DNA of 64,000 nt from positions 11,383,597-11,447,596 of the forward strand of contig OZ025208.1 in NCBI GenBank assembly GCA_964019055.1, read 5' to 3'. The notes beneath the pieces were generated by a model, which was given only the letters and a program-made list of their open reading frames with translations, was not told where the DNA came from and ran no database searches. The translations under genes were made by a program, and so were the position numbers. Below, in pieces: positions 49,101-60,900 of the stretch; position 1 is the stretch's first letter; each line of letters starts with the position of its first letter. The DNA is from Anthopleura xanthogrammica (Eukaryota > Cnidaria > Anthozoa > Actiniaria > Actiniidae).

Positions 49101-49237
49101 GTAATATCCATTTTCGTGGTACCGTCACCAACACCCTGGATCCAAAAATCACCACCAGATACATCCGTATCTATCCTAAAACATGGCGCAATGCTATTAC
49201 CATACGGGTGGAATTCTATGGATGTTACCTTTCTTAA
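46112..49237 (+). CDS. Secreted PAN-EGF-EGF-EGF-discoidin protein, copy B
   Basis: Exons 46112-46486, 46875-46989, 47353-47475, 47801-47890, 48258-48571, 49091-49237 give 387 residues, with the same phases and domains as copy A: signal peptide, PAN, EGF, calcium-type EGF, four-cysteine EGF, split discoidin. I see one amino-acid difference (HFRGTV here, HFHGTV in copy A). Introns are also nearly identical, except that the last intron is 294 bp shorter because one arm of the foldback element is missing. Such similarity means either a very recent tandem duplication or homogenisation, or an assembly that kept two haplotypes in line. Splice sites are intact, so both copies should be expressed. Confidence 0.9.
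48641..49005. mobile_element. Half of foldback element (right arm only)
   Basis: Corresponds to the spacer and right arm of the element at 35282-35932. The sequence jumps from AATGTTTGA directly to TAGTCAAATATGCAC, i.e. 294 bp present in copy A are missing here. Confidence 0.88.
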
Positions 49238-49504
49238 ATTCATTCTTATTGCTGTAGTCACTAATCCAGTTGAAAGACGCAATAGTTCACCCGCTGTTAA
49301 GAATGACGCTTTTTGATTGGTTACTCGTCCATGTCTTAAAAAATAGCACCATGTTATACGATATCTATACTTCAAAGTACAAAGTTACACCGCTTCAATT
49401 GCATGGCACAAAAATAGGTTGCTATCAATAGATATCATTTCAGGTCACGTGTGGATTTATCACAAGCTAATTGGCAATTTTTCAATACAAATGTACAAAG
49501 AAGA

Positions 49505-50609
49505 AAGAGCATGGAGGGTAGTGTTTCCCCTTCACTGAAGGCTGGTAATGAGATTCATGAGATGCATTCAGCTGGAGGATAGAGCATGGGGGGTAGTGTT
49601 TGCCCTTCACTGAAGGCTGGTAATGAGATTCATGAGATGCATTCAGCTGGAGGATAGAGCATGGGGGGTAGTGTTTGCCCTTGACTGAAGGCTGGTGATG
49701 AGATTCATGAGATGCATTCAGCTGGATGATAGAGCATGGAGGGTAGTGTTTGCCCTTCACTGAAGACTGGTGATGAGATTCATGAGATACATTCAGCTGG
49801 ATGATAGAGCATGGAGGGTAGTGTTTGCCCTTCACTGAAGACTGGTAATGAGATTCATGAGATGCATTCAGCTGGATGATAGAGCATGGAGGGTAGTGTT
49901 TGCCCCTCACTGAAGGCTGGTAATGAGATTTATGAGATGCATTCAGCTGGATGGTAGGGTATGGGGGGTAGTGTTTGCCCTTCACTGAAGACTGGTGATG
50001 AGATTCATGAGATACATTCAGCTGGATGATAGAGCATGGAGGGTAGTGTTTGCCCTTCACTGAAGACTGGTAATGAGATTCATGAGATTCATTCAGCTGG
50101 ATGGTAGGGTATGGGGGGTAGTGTTTGCCCTTCACTGAAGACTGATGATGAGATTCATGAGATGCATTCAGCTGGATGATAGAGCATGGAGGGTAGTGTT
50201 TGCCCCTCACTGAAGGCTGGTAATGAGATTTATGAGATGCATTCAGCTGGATGATAGGGTATGGGGGGGTAGTGTTTGCCCTTCACTGAAGACTGGTGAT
50301 GAGATTCATGAGATACATTCAGCTGGATGATAGAGCATGGAGGGTAGTGTTTGCCCCTCACTGAAGACTGATGATGAGATTCATGAGATGCATTCAGCTG
50401 GATGATAGAGCATGGAGGGTAGTGTTTGCCCTTCACTGAAGACTGGTGATGAGATTCATGAGATGCCTTCAGCTGGATGATAGAGCATGGAGGGTAGTGT
50501 TTGCCCTTCACTGAAGACTGGTAATGAGATTCATGAGATGCCTTCAGCTGGATGATAGAGCATGGAGGGTAGTGTTTGCCCTTCACTGAAGGCTGGTAAT
50601 AAGATTCAT
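49505..50609 (+). repeat. 75-bp satellite array, about 15 units
   Basis: Units AGAGCATGGAGGGTAGTGTT...GATTCATGAGATGCATTCAGCTGGATGAT with GAAGACTGG / GAAGGCTGG variants. The minus strand stays open through it (KGKHYPPCSIIQLN, 25 residues per unit) because 75 is divisible by 3. A G-insertion near 50272 breaks the frame. Confidence 0.94.
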
Positions 50610-50704
50610 GAGATCTGAAAAACTAACTAAAAATTCCAAATGGATGGACTAAATATTGATCTAAGGAAGACACTAGCTTGTGCAAGGGCTCTGGAAAGAA
50701 ATCC

Positions 50705-50762
50705 AAGTCCACCTGACAGGAATCGAGCCTGTGATGTTCCGGATACCGGCCGCGCCGGACTG
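50705..50762 (-). repeat. tRNA-derived SINE fragment, second copy
   Basis: Same as 36675-36735, with one change in the B box (GGCTCGATTCC). Part of the duplicated flank. Confidence 0.55.
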
Positions 50763-51447
50763 TAACTAGTACCCGACAAAATATTAAAGAAATGATAAAA
50801 ACTAATGGGATTTTTGAGATAATTTTAAATGTATTGAGCGCTGTAGAAAATAGATCGTAGACACATTGAAATCATTTTATGAGAGCCATTAATCTAAATC
50901 TAAATTTTCGCGTAAATTTTTAATGAAAACCAGTCGCATCATCACGTTTCTTGGTCATGATACTTGTCTATTTGGGTTCTAAAGCTCACTCTACCCTCTC
51001 CCACAATGTTTTATCTATGTAACTAACTACTTACAAGTGGGTTTGATATTGCCACGACTTTTTGTTGTTGTAAAATTCGGAATTGTTTTTACAAAAATCG
51101 TTTGAAATTTCATTAACAGTTATGATATTTTCAAGTAACTTATAATTTGCATAATTTAAGCGGTGTCGGTTGTGTACATGTTTCCCCACATCTCGTTTTT
51201 TTAAATTTAAAATATTTTCCTTTCAATTTAATTCCTTCATATAACCAGGGAAAATATTTTGAAGATAGTGACTTTCGAACTATTCTAACTTTATTGCTGT
51301 TTGATAATTATTAAAGAGTGGAATATTTAAAAAAAATTGAATTGTAAATTTCGTTTAAAAATAGTGTAACTAGCGTGAATAGTCCATCCGTATGTATGCA
51401 GACCATCTGTCATATCAACCCAGTAAAGTGACCATAACAACACGAGT

Positions 51448-51480
51448 CTCCCTGTAGCTTAGTGGTAGAGCATCCGGCTG
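51448..51480 (+). repeat. tRNA-like 5' half (A box)
   Basis: TGTAGCTTAGTGGTAGAGC resembles a tRNA acceptor/D-arm with an A box. It lacks an anticodon loop and T-arm downstream, so it is a fragment, perhaps of the same SINE family as the B-box pieces nearby. Confidence 0.5.
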
Positions 51481-52211
51481 ATATTTATTCAACGAGTTGC
51501 AAAAGTATGTTCCCGAAAATACAAAAGAAAACGCGAGCCAAAGAATGAAATGTCAGTCCGTACGTAATGCCCGAGAAAATATCTAAATATTGGTCTATTG
51601 TACAACAGTTTTTATTTTATCTTTTTTCGAAGGAAAAAAAGGCTTATATTATAATTATAGAAAGAATGGATTTTAGCTGTCGCCTTTTCTTGGACTTACA
51701 AGTGACAAGGTAATACAGACGGTACTGATGACGTCAGCTAGTGTTTGACAAACAACTTCCGCGTTTAAAAACGAAAACGAAAGGCAAGTCTGTAAACAAT
51801 TTTTTCGGGAGTCCCACTTTTCTTGAAAATAGGAATTTGTTAAAAATTTCAGCTTCTAGTAGGCGAAAGATAAGAGTTGGATTACACATGGGCCCGAAAA
51901 ACGACAAAATTTTAAAATCTTAAAGTTAAAAATGCTCGATATCATGATAAAAAGTATCTAAAAATATAACAATTCGGGTAGAAATTTGAGAACGCCGAGG
52001 GGCAAAAAAAAAATAACTTCAATTAAAATGAATATTTTGAATGATAATGAATTGAATTGTAGCGTCTTGCAGAAAGACAACCAGTCCAGACGATGACACT
52101 TGCCTACTTAATTGACAATGCATTATTCATTACACGTCCTATAGTTTATTGCAGGACAATTTAAGTTAGGACTTAATTTACCAAAGTCGAACTCTAGAAA
52201 GCATCTACATT
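51481..52211. other. Intergenic region upstream of chimeric PAN gene
   Basis: 51850-52211 is nearly identical to the region before fibrinogen gene B. 51481-51850 has no counterpart there (the TTCG array occupies that place). No exon seen. Confidence 0.55.
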
Positions 52212-53052
52212 ATGTCGTCAAGGAATCGAAGTTTAACTCTTGCTGGCTCATTATTCGTGGTTTTCTTGGTACTTCCTCTCGTTTCAGGTAGGTTATTGTG
52301 GTAAGGGTGAACTATCATGTTCACTCCTTCGTTTTGTTGTTTTTGTTGTTTTCAGCGCAAATGTAGTTTTTTAATGTCTTTTCACCTTTCTCTTTCATGC
52401 CAAATGGGAGTCATACATTAGGCCCTAACTCTGTTTCTTAATTTCATTGATAGAGGCGACAATTAATATCAAAGATGATATGCATGTGTTTCCAACTCAA
52501 CCATAAGCAAAACTATTGAATATCATCTCACACTAAATCTCTCAAAGAGACCATTCTCTATTGTAAAAAAAAGAAACTAGGACGTTTTGTTTTACGATCG
52601 GGAAGAAAAAAGATGCGTAATGTACAGAATTCAAAAAGCTGTCTCCTAATCCATGAAAATAATTGTAAAAAATTCATTAATACATTTTTTCGCGCCGGAT
52701 TTTCTTTCATTTTAGACAAGAAGCGCCCTCAACCTGAAAATTGTAGCTACATTCTGAAAACATTTTTTTATTAATTATTTATCATAATCTTTGACTGCAA
52801 AATTTATTTTTGTCCTACTGAGAGTAGGCAATATTCGCTATTTTTTTCATATAATTTTCAAAAATATTTTTGTCATTTGCAACATTAGCCTGCTGGATAG
52901 AAGGTAGTTTTGAAACATAAATTTGTAGTCATTAATATTCTAATATTTTCGTTTCTTTCTTCAGTCTTTCTTTCTTCAGTCTTTCTTTCTTTCTTTCTTC
53001 CTTTCTTTCTTTCTTTCTTCCTTTCTTTCTTTCTTCCTTTCTTTCTTTCTTC

Positions 53053-53091
<39 letters not shown>

Positions 53092-53539
53092 GCTTCCTTG
53101 CTTGCTTGATTGCTTGCAAGATTGCTTGCTTCTTGCTTGCTTTCTTCCTTCCTTCCTTCCCTTCGATTCCTTCATTTATTCATTTTCTTGTCGTTAAAGG
53201 TAACAGCTGCGAGAATACTGGCTTCCATCCTGAGAAGAAGGGCAAGTACGGCCATCATCACGTCATTGATACCATGACAACCGAAACTGTGTCATTGTGT
53301 CGTATCATGTGTTACCTACAAGAGTCTTGCATGTCATACAACTACCAACTAAGCACTGGATCCTGTGAGCTTAGTGACTCAGATGAAACAATTGAAGGAC
53401 ACAATTATGAACTCATTCAAAGTTCAGACCATATCTACGTTAGGAGAAAAGTAAATAAACGAATGACGCAACATTTAAAATATAAATATATCATAAATGA
53501 GCTGCGGCTTAATTATATCCAATAATAGTAATAATAATG

Positions 53540-53576
<37 letters not shown>

Positions 53577-56500
53577 TAATAACAATAATGATAATGATGA
53601 TGGTGATGATGGTGATGATGGTGATGATGGTGATGATGGTGATGATGCTTTGAAATAAATATTCAGAAATAATATTATGCGGGTTTAAGAGAAAGTCAGA
53701 AATAGAATATCACAATATTTATTTGAAGATTTAAAAAGAAAAGTGCCTGGAATGACGTCATGGCAGGTGTCGACCCAAAATTCTCTCTGGCCTCGGTCAA
53801 ACAAGGAGGCATTTGAGTTTGAAGAAGCCCAATGATTGGTTAATAATCATAAGAACTAGTATAGGATAATCTTGAGATATTTTAACGATTTATCGGCCTC
53901 CATGTTTCTTTCCTAAAATCAAATGACGTTATCCTGTTGATCAATTATATGTTTGCTTCATAGTACAAGATATAAAATTGATAACTGTATGTTGGGCATC
54001 ATAGAGGATCGAAAAGGTACCTCAAAACTGACGTTTCAGACCTTTGTCTTCTCTCCGTGGTAGAGCTCAACCTCCACAATTTCTAGTACGGTTTCCAAAA
54101 CTCATACTTATCAATTTTATACGTTATCGTTTGACCAACTCAGTTGTGTACCAGTGTTTTCGCTTGCAGTTTGTTTACATAAATATTATGTTTTTGTTTT
54201 TCTAGAACCCGTGTGAAAAGAGTCCATGTCCTGACAATAAAGTCTGCAAACCGAATTTCAAGGACGGAAGTCACAGCTGTTTGTGCCCTCATGGTTTTGA
54301 AGGTCACAATTGCAATGAAGGTATGTAGCGCATGATTTTCTTTTATTAGACCTTTTTGCTCTAACGAATATTTTCGAAATCTTGTGCTGCTGGAACAAAA
54401 GATGTACGAATTCTTTTGTGATTTTGTTGCTTAGAAATAATAGTAGTGTTGGTATTAATTTTTTTAATGTGTTGGCTTTAGATATTAATGAATGCGTCAC
54501 TGGCAAGCATGACTGTCCAAGCAACTTCAACTGCACCAATACCAATGGGTCCTTCATTTGCGAGAAGATAGATGGAGAGGCCAACATCAGTTCAGGTAAA
54601 TATTGTCACACAGTAGAAAATGGTTCATACTAAAAAAACGAAAATAAACAACTGAAATACAGGGAATTCAGGGCGGCTTAGCTGTAGTTTGAAGCAATAG
54701 AAAATTTTAGCTTGGGAAATGACAACTTGTTATGCTACCTTGACCCTCAGTTTTATCGAACCCTGAAAAAACCCCTGGGTTGATGTAAGTAGCCAGGGCA
54801 AGGCTAACTCACATATCGAACAAGGATTTAGAGTATTTTGTAAGGGGCTAGTGCACTAGTACTACACCACAATGATTCCCTAAACTAAAACATTGTTCCT
54901 TGCCTACAATATGGCTGCTGTGAAACCTCTCTATCCACTGACAAGCTTTACAAATAATTGGCAAGCAAACAAGGAAAAGAACTACTAGAAAAAAAACTAA
55001 GCCCTTTTTTGTTATATTATGCGCAGATGGTCTTGAAGATTCAACTATTCTAACAAACTACGGGAATTCTAGCTACTTTGAAGATCTCAGTAGCTTCTTG
55101 GCTCCTGTGCTGAAAAATCCAAATACGAGTCGTTGGGTGAGGTGCTGGCACGCTGCATCAGATGGATGGGATGTAAGAACCACATTCCACCCCCAATGTA
55201 ATGAAAAGGGACCCACCGTGACTATTATTCGTGTTGGAGAATATGTATTTGGAGGATATACTGATGTATCGTGGCATTATCGTGGATGTAAGTACCTTTT
55301 CGCTTTGTTATTGTTTTGCTTGTTTTGTTTTTTGTTAGGGTTACGTTTTATTTGGTTTTTCCTGTTTAGTTTTATCTGCTTTCTCATTTTCGTTTTGCTT
55401 TGCTTTACTACACGGCTTTTCTTTTTCTTTTTCTTTTTCTTTTTCTTTTTCTTTTTCTTTTTCTTTTTCTTTCTTACTTTGTTTTGTGATTGTAAAGCGC
55501 CTTTGATTATATCTAGGTGATACAAGAAAATGTAACTAGCCAATCAGCGCGAAGCTAACAAGCTCAAGTTGTTAGCATAACCCATGACGGGAAAAAATTG
55601 CGCACCAATGACTGCCTTAGTAGGGTAGGACACGGCAAATGTTTTTCGGTATAAACAAAATTGGAACTAGAATTCAAATTTCTCTCATTACAAACGCAGG
55701 ATCCAGTGTTTCTAAAATACTGAAAAGTTATTATCAATAAAATTATTTTTTCTTTCAAATTCGAGAGCTAGAACGAGCTTCGAGAAAATGTTCAGGCTCC
55801 CCTCCCTTGATTTGATAATTGGATGCGGGTTTTACTTTGTCAAAGAAGCTCGTGAACACGAGGTTTATAGAAAAACTAAAACGAAGTTTTAGCCGTAGCA
55901 TCTCAATATTAGCCATGTTAAATCATTTTGACAGGCTTTGGATTCCTCTAAGAGTTCTAGCGACGCGAGTTGTGCTGCTCTAATCGAGTAAGTTTGAGTT
56001 GCTGACAAATAATTCAGCTGATATGAATTCTCATAATACTCAATAATAAAACTGAAATGTGGAGAGTCCTATTCGACGCAGCGAGCTCCCTTTGCATTTG
56101 AAGGGAACTTAACTAAATTCTAATACTAGTTACATGTTCGTATAGATGCTAAGCTTCTGTGAATATTATACGGTATGCCTTATTTTGACCGGCCGCTTTA
56201 TAACATGTTCCATGAATTAACATATTCAAACAGTTTTTTTAACAGTTATCACTTTAATTCTAGAAATAGAAAGCTTGCGAATATCTTGATACGTGTAGAA
56301 ATACATAATGCGAATGTTTCAGTAGCTGCAAGCTTTTCAACACTTGTCTTCTTTTGAATTCTGAAGAAGCGAACGAGAGTTGTTGGGTTTCCCTTCGGTT
56401 TGTTTATATTCTCGCACAATGACGCATTGTAAAAATGCACGGGCTAAAGGCTTACAAAAGGCTAACAACTTTGGAGGGATTGCATGCAGGCCTGGTCGCA

Positions 56501-56932
56501 AATACTTTACCTAGCTATCTATATATCCATTTTGTTTCTTTTTTTTGTGCGTGTGTGTTGTTGTTGTTGTTGTTGTTTTTCTTCTGTACTGTTTTAGTTT
56601 TGTTTATTTTTTGTTATTTTTTCTCTCTCTCAGATTATAAAAAATTCCCGACCCAGGAATCGTTTCTCTTTTCGCTGTTCAACATTCACGGATATAATCC
56701 CATCAAGCTAAGGAATGCAAAACCTCAGATGCCATTTGGTTATAGGTACTCAGGTCCTTCATTTGGTTATGATTTAGAAGTTTATCCATCTAGAAATGCA
56801 TATTCATGGTGTCAATCATACGAATGCCCCACTGGATGCTCCTACAAACGTTATTGCTTATTCTTTACTAAAAAACGCTACTGGTTTGAGGTAAATGACG
56901 TCGAAGTATTTTTTCGACAAGTCAACGCTTAG
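52212..56932 (+). CDS. Chimeric secreted PAN-EGF-EGF-TLDc protein
   Basis: Exons 52212-52287, 53200-53450, 54206-54320, 54482-54595, 55027-55287, 56634-56932 give 371 residues. The signal peptide is identical to fibrinogen copy B and the PAN exon nearly so (LCRIMCYLQESCMSYNYQ), and introns 1-2 match too. EGF (CEKSPCPDNKVC) is followed by a second, four-cysteine EGF (DINECVTGKHDC...GSFICEK). The C-terminus is TLDc: NPNTSRWVRCWHAASDGWD, GPTVTIIRVGEYVFGGYTD, GPSFGYDLEV and DVEVFF. Its TLDc lacks the GG-rich loop (GPSFGYDL against GPTFGGGPDL), and the first TLDc exon ends three codons later (HYRG). A fibrinogen-gene head joined to a TLDc tail through a phase-1 intron. The role is unknown. Confidence 0.87.
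52956..53165 (+). repeat. Polypyrimidine (CTTT)n tract before PAN exon
   Basis: CTTT/CTTC repeats followed by GCTT repeats just upstream of the 3' splice site at 53199. Related, shorter tracts lie at the same place in copies A (26940-27110) and B (38810-38890). It may strengthen or disturb splice acceptor choice. Confidence 0.93.
53525..53650 (+). repeat. Trinucleotide microsatellite (ATA, then GATGGT)
   Basis: AATAAT units grade into GATGATGGT units in the PAN/EGF intron of the chimeric gene; not found in the paralogs. Confidence 0.95.
55425..55472 (+). repeat. (TTTTTC)n microsatellite
   Basis: About eight TTTTTC units in the intron splitting the TLDc domain of the chimeric gene. Confidence 0.92.
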
Positions 56933-56968
56933 TGCATTTGCTCCTGAAACAACGTTAAAAAAACAACA

Positions 56969-57307
56969 TTAAAGGGTTACTTGGATGAAAACGCCCCAAT
57001 TTTTGAAAGTCTGAATAATTTAAGTATTTGAGGCTAAAATGACTCAATTATGATTATGAAAAACAGATTGGCGAAAATTTTAGCCTGGGAGCCACTTGCA
57101 GTTGAGGAATTTCAGTTTAACAACTAAAAGAACAATAAGGGGTTGAGTAAATGACGTCATTTGCTCACAATTTTGATGCTGAAAAAAATTGATAATTTTC
57201 ATCCGCCACCTTTGACTGTGAAGAAAATATGTTGCTTGGCTACTATTGGGGCCATATAGATAAGTCATTTCCACTTTTCATCGATTTTCATGCAAGTGCC
57301 CCTTTAA
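56969..57307. mobile_element. TTAA-flanked MITE, 339 bp
   Basis: TTAA at both ends with inverted termini AGGGTTACTTGGATGAAAACG and, in reverse complement, AGGGGCACTTGCATGAAAATCG (partly mismatched). Third TTAA-flanked element of this window. Just downstream of the chimeric gene. Confidence 0.75.
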
Positions 57308-57867
57308 GCACGAAAGCAAACAAATAGACTGGTAAATAAAGTGACAGATCGACAAGAAGACAGACGGGTACACAGAACAACATGAACGAAAAGACAGAAA
57401 GACAAGCAAGCAAATATGCATACCTTAGACAAGAAGACAACTAGAGAATCGAATAATGGCAATAGCGCTTTCCACGGATGTAGTCACAATGATGCATTTC
57501 CTTTTATAAACACCATTTCCTTTTCCACACCAATGCGATGTATTTGTCATGCTTTTTTCATATCCTAAACAATAAAATTAATATAAGTAATATTACTGTA
57601 GAAGCACAAGTGTAAAAGTGGCTTCGAATTCCAGTCTAGCGTTTAATGATAACTTTGAAAATTAATTGAATGTAAAAATTGGAAGAATTGGAGATATTTC
57701 TTCGTTCTCTTTAATGACGATTTCAAACGCAATGTGGTAAATAATACAAGATACCTTAGAGTTGCTTGTGAGTAGCATTTGTAGACTCATGCAGTTATAG
57801 ACAACCTCGCAATCTGCTTATGTGCAATAACCGAAAGTTGGAATATTAAAAGAGGACTCACTTTGCC

Positions 57868-57959
57868 TAGCCTCCTTCGCAGACGTTCTTAGGGTCGTCA
57901 TGCAACGTTTCTCTCCCCGAAGCATTGCGTGACGACCCTAAGAGTGTCTGCGTAGGCTA
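57868..57959. mobile_element. Short palindromic element, 92 bp
   Basis: TAGCCTCCTTCGCAGACG...AGGGTCGTCATGCAA faces TTGCGTGACGACCCT...GTCTGCGTAGGCTA. Too small to code. The rest of 57310-58470 has no recognisable exon. Confidence 0.8.
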
Positions 57960-58131
57960 CACTTTGCCTTGTGTGCTCTTATTTTTAGTTAAGGACGTTT
58001 GCGCACATTGTTTGTCCGCATCTGTTCTGCGCATGTAGCGTGACGGCGCTCTTCGTGACAAAACTTCGGTCGTTCCAAGCTCAACTGAGAAGCGTAGTAC
58101 ATGTATTGCATATATTATTGTGGAGCAATGT

Positions 58132-58166
58132 CATTTAGCAGAGTCGAACTACAGAAAGCATCGATA
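58132..58166 (+). pseudogene. Relic of a PAN-gene first exon leader
   Basis: ATTTAGCAGAGTCGAACTAC and AGAAAGCATC match the leader just before the start codons at 38037 and 52212 (about 28 of 34 bases), but the start codon and signal peptide are gone. Suggests a further, deleted copy once lay here. Confidence 0.45.
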
Positions 58167-58471
58167 CCACGCCGGTCATCAAATGCCTATCCTCTTCAGG
58201 AACACTGCAAATAAAGACCACGGTTCTGGCAAGGAGTAATGATTGCTGTAAGGAAAGCAAAAGACTAGCCATTGAACATTGAATCTGTTCTTAACAGCGC
58301 AGGTTTTGTGAACAATGTGGGTACGTTTTGCCAATCATAGGGCTGTAGGAAAATTGTTCAGAAGACTAAAGGTGACTAGTCTTGGCATGTCTAATCGATC
58401 GTGTTTTGTAAACAAGGGAGGGTTTGTCTTGAGGTTGTAAGTTTGTAATGATTTGCTAATATTAGATAATG

Positions 58472-60110
58472 TTAGTCATTATATATAAAATTTAGTGTAC
58501 GACTACAGCCATAGAATTCCACTCGTATGGTAATAGCATGGTGCCATGTTTTAGGATATATACGGATGTATCTGTCGGTGATCTTTGGATCCAGGGTATT
58601 GATGACGGTACCATAATAATTAGTGTTACCAGGAAGTGTCTGGAAACAAAATAAATAATTCAAAGGATTGTAAAGACAAATCGAATTGATTTATGCATGT
58701 TGATATATGGATAAAATTGGAAATAAATTTAGACTAAATTCTTGAAGTATATTCTTTATGGGTTCCCCCATAGACCTGCCTTATATATACTTTGCGCAAT
58801 CCCATTCTATTAATTGTTGGTCAGATAAAATAACTGACATATTTGTTATCGAGTTAATTCATGTACCTTCTAGAGGCAAACTTACTTTTCCGCGTGACGC
58901 ATGTACGTAGCTTTTCCAACTTTCATTCTCTCGGCGATACGATAGAGAGTAACTTCTCACGTAAGATGGGGCTGGAGTTGGTCTGCCTTGTGTTGCGACT
59001 TTGGTTACGAGTGTCAACTTTCCAAAGTCTACCTGAAACCATTCACCGACTCGATTGTAAGATGGAGCCCAATGTTTAGGATTATTATTCAATCTGGCGT
59101 CATGTCCAGCATCGTTTTCACTATACTTAGATGAAGCAGTTATTGCAGAATCTGGAATTTCTCTGCTTTCCATTCCCAATGCTCTCTCCCTACATTCTAA
59201 AGAATTAAGTTAAAACAAATTTAGTTGCCTCTAATGTAAAGAATCATTATTCGTTTCTTGCTTGTTCAGTCCTTAACTTTTTCTATCGTCATTGTTTCAA
59301 AAATGCGGAATTTTGCTTGTTATCTTATGTTCTACTTACATCCTGGAGTGCAATGTTTTCTCATTTCATTCTCTTTCAAATACGATTCTCACTTCGAGTA
59401 ACATCCATATAAATTTATCTGGCAAGTGCTACCGGGACACAAAGAAGTTATTCTCGATTGATTACCACGTCGTCTAAAATGTCATTAAACTAAATTTATT
59501 TTCAAAATTCTTATTTGTATCTCACCTGGGGGTCGAACTGCTAGTTCCACTACGGCTGATATCTTCCTGTAAGCGTTCCAAATCATGCATGTGTACCGCC
59601 CTTGATCCTGTGAAGTTGTCTTCTCGAATTCAAGAGTTCCGTTCTTGTGTTCGAAGATGTTCACAGATTTCGGGTTTATTTTCCAGCTCAGCCCTTTTGC
59701 ATTTGCTGCTTCACAACGAATCAATACTCTATCCCATTCATTTGCTTCAATTCTAGATGGCGGAAAAACTCTAAATGAAAGGGTTCGCAAAACCATCAAT
59801 TGTCCTGTAACTTTCTGGTTGTTCAATTTATTGCTTGCCTCGCAAATGTATGTTCCACTATCCATGGTTGACAAGTTCATTAATGTCAGGTTACTCGACA
59901 AAAATTGGGTCTTCAACAAAGTCCCATTGATTCGTTCTATTTGAATGCCTCTTTCTTGTGATACTTTGTATCGACCGGCAGGAAGTGAGTTGAATGGCTT
60001 TGACCACATGATCTTTGGTATTGGACTTCCGCTTGCAATGCACGCAAAGGTCGCTGTGTGCCCTTCTTCTGTGATAACAGATGACGGTTTCTTGACTATT
60101 TTAGTTTCGT
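58472..60110 (-). CDS. Ig-Ig-discoidin protein, minus strand, 5' incomplete
   Basis: Minus-strand exons in transcript order: 60110-59526, 59196-58886, 58639-58472 (stop), 353 visible residues. The first exon encodes two Ig domains (CIASGSPIPKIMW...DSGTYICEASN; then IRCEAANAKGLSW...DQGRYTCMIWN). The other two encode a discoidin domain close to that of the plus-strand genes (MESREIPDSAITASS, GEWFQVDFGKLTLVTKVATQG, IRVEFYGC), with the same phase-0 intron inside the domain, shorter and without the foldback element. The exon order Ig-discoidin and the opposite strand set it apart from its neighbours. No signal peptide exon was found upstream to 64000, so the 5' end lies outside the window or is lost. 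It ends in a distinct tail (SRTLNFIYND). Confidence 0.82.
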
Positions 60111-60321
60111 CTAAGATAAATAAGATTTAAGAATTAAGGCACGGACACATGGTGCAACTGTTGCACGCAATGGGATCTTATAGTAAAGTTAAACGTAGTG
60201 ACTTTTCCTGCGACAAAACTAGGAATTAAGGAACGCTACCCGATTCAATTTAGTTGGTAGAGATCATCGCGCCATTAGCTGCAAGGGTATAGGTAATTTC
60301 TACATAATTAAATTTGGTGCG

Positions 60322-60434
60322 AGACCCTGGATCAAAAGATCGCCACCAGACATCCGTATCTATCCTAAAACATGGTACCTTGCTATTACCATACGGGTGG
60401 AATTCTATGGATGTCACGTATCTTAAATCCATAA
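60322..60434 (+). pseudogene. Broken copy of the last discoidin exon
   Basis: GACCCTGGATC...CATCCGTATCTATCCTAAAACATGG...GGTGGAATTCTATGGATG matches the final exon of the genes at 32751 and 46112, but upstream exon sequence is missing and small deletions break the frame near the start. It is followed by the same 3' flank as those genes, so this is the remnant of a third gene copy. Confidence 0.8.
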
Positions 60435-60472
60435 TTATTGCTGTAGTCACTAATCCAGTTGAAAGACGCAAT

Positions 60473-60711
60473 TGCTTACTATCAATAGACGTCACTTCCG
60501 GTAGTATCTGCATTTTGACTGGCTCGTAGAATGCTAGAGGTTGTCTATATATATTGTCAGTTTCTGGTTTCATGTTGTACAAATAGTCAGATAGAATACT
60601 TTGAGGAGTTATTTTGACATCATTTGATTTAAGAATCGTTAGTTGCCCCCCAGTCAACCATTGGTTGCCCCCCAGTCAAATCCAAAAAAGTCACGTGATT
60701 GATAGTAAGCA
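60473..60711. mobile_element. 239-bp MITE with precise insertion site
   Basis: Ends TGCTTACTATCAAT and ATTGATAGTAAGCA are perfect 14-bp inverted repeats. The flanks read GACGCA-AT [element] AT-AGTTC, while the uninterrupted sites at 36210 and 49278 read GACGCAATAGTTC. So the element is exactly delimited, with a 2-bp AT duplication. Confidence 0.88.
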
Positions 60712-60900
60712 ATAGTTCACCGGCTGTTAAGAATGACGCTTTTTGATTGGTTACTCGTCCATGCTTTAAAAAATAGTACCATGTTATACGATATCTGTAC
60801 TTCAAAGTACAAAGTTACACCGCTTCAATTCCATGGCACAAAAATAGATTGCTATCAATAGATATCATTTCAGGTCACGTGTGGACTTATCACAAACTAA
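60712..60900. other. Third copy of the discoidin-gene 3' flank
   Basis: Collinear with 36212-36400 and 49280-49470 (GTTAAGAATGACGC, TTGCTATCAATAGATATC). Noncoding. Confidence 0.85.

Noticed and set aside
49482..50586. Minus-strand frames of a 25-residue repeat (KGKHYPPC...), also at 63266-63826
   Set aside because: I considered a repeat protein. The unit is 75 bp, so any stop-free monomer stays open; copy number changes freely, one insertion breaks the frame, and no start or splice context is consistent among arrays.
60250..60657. 135-residue minus-strand frame
   Set aside because: It is antisense to the relic discoidin exon and runs through the inserted 239-bp MITE; the frame has no counterpart in the intact copies.
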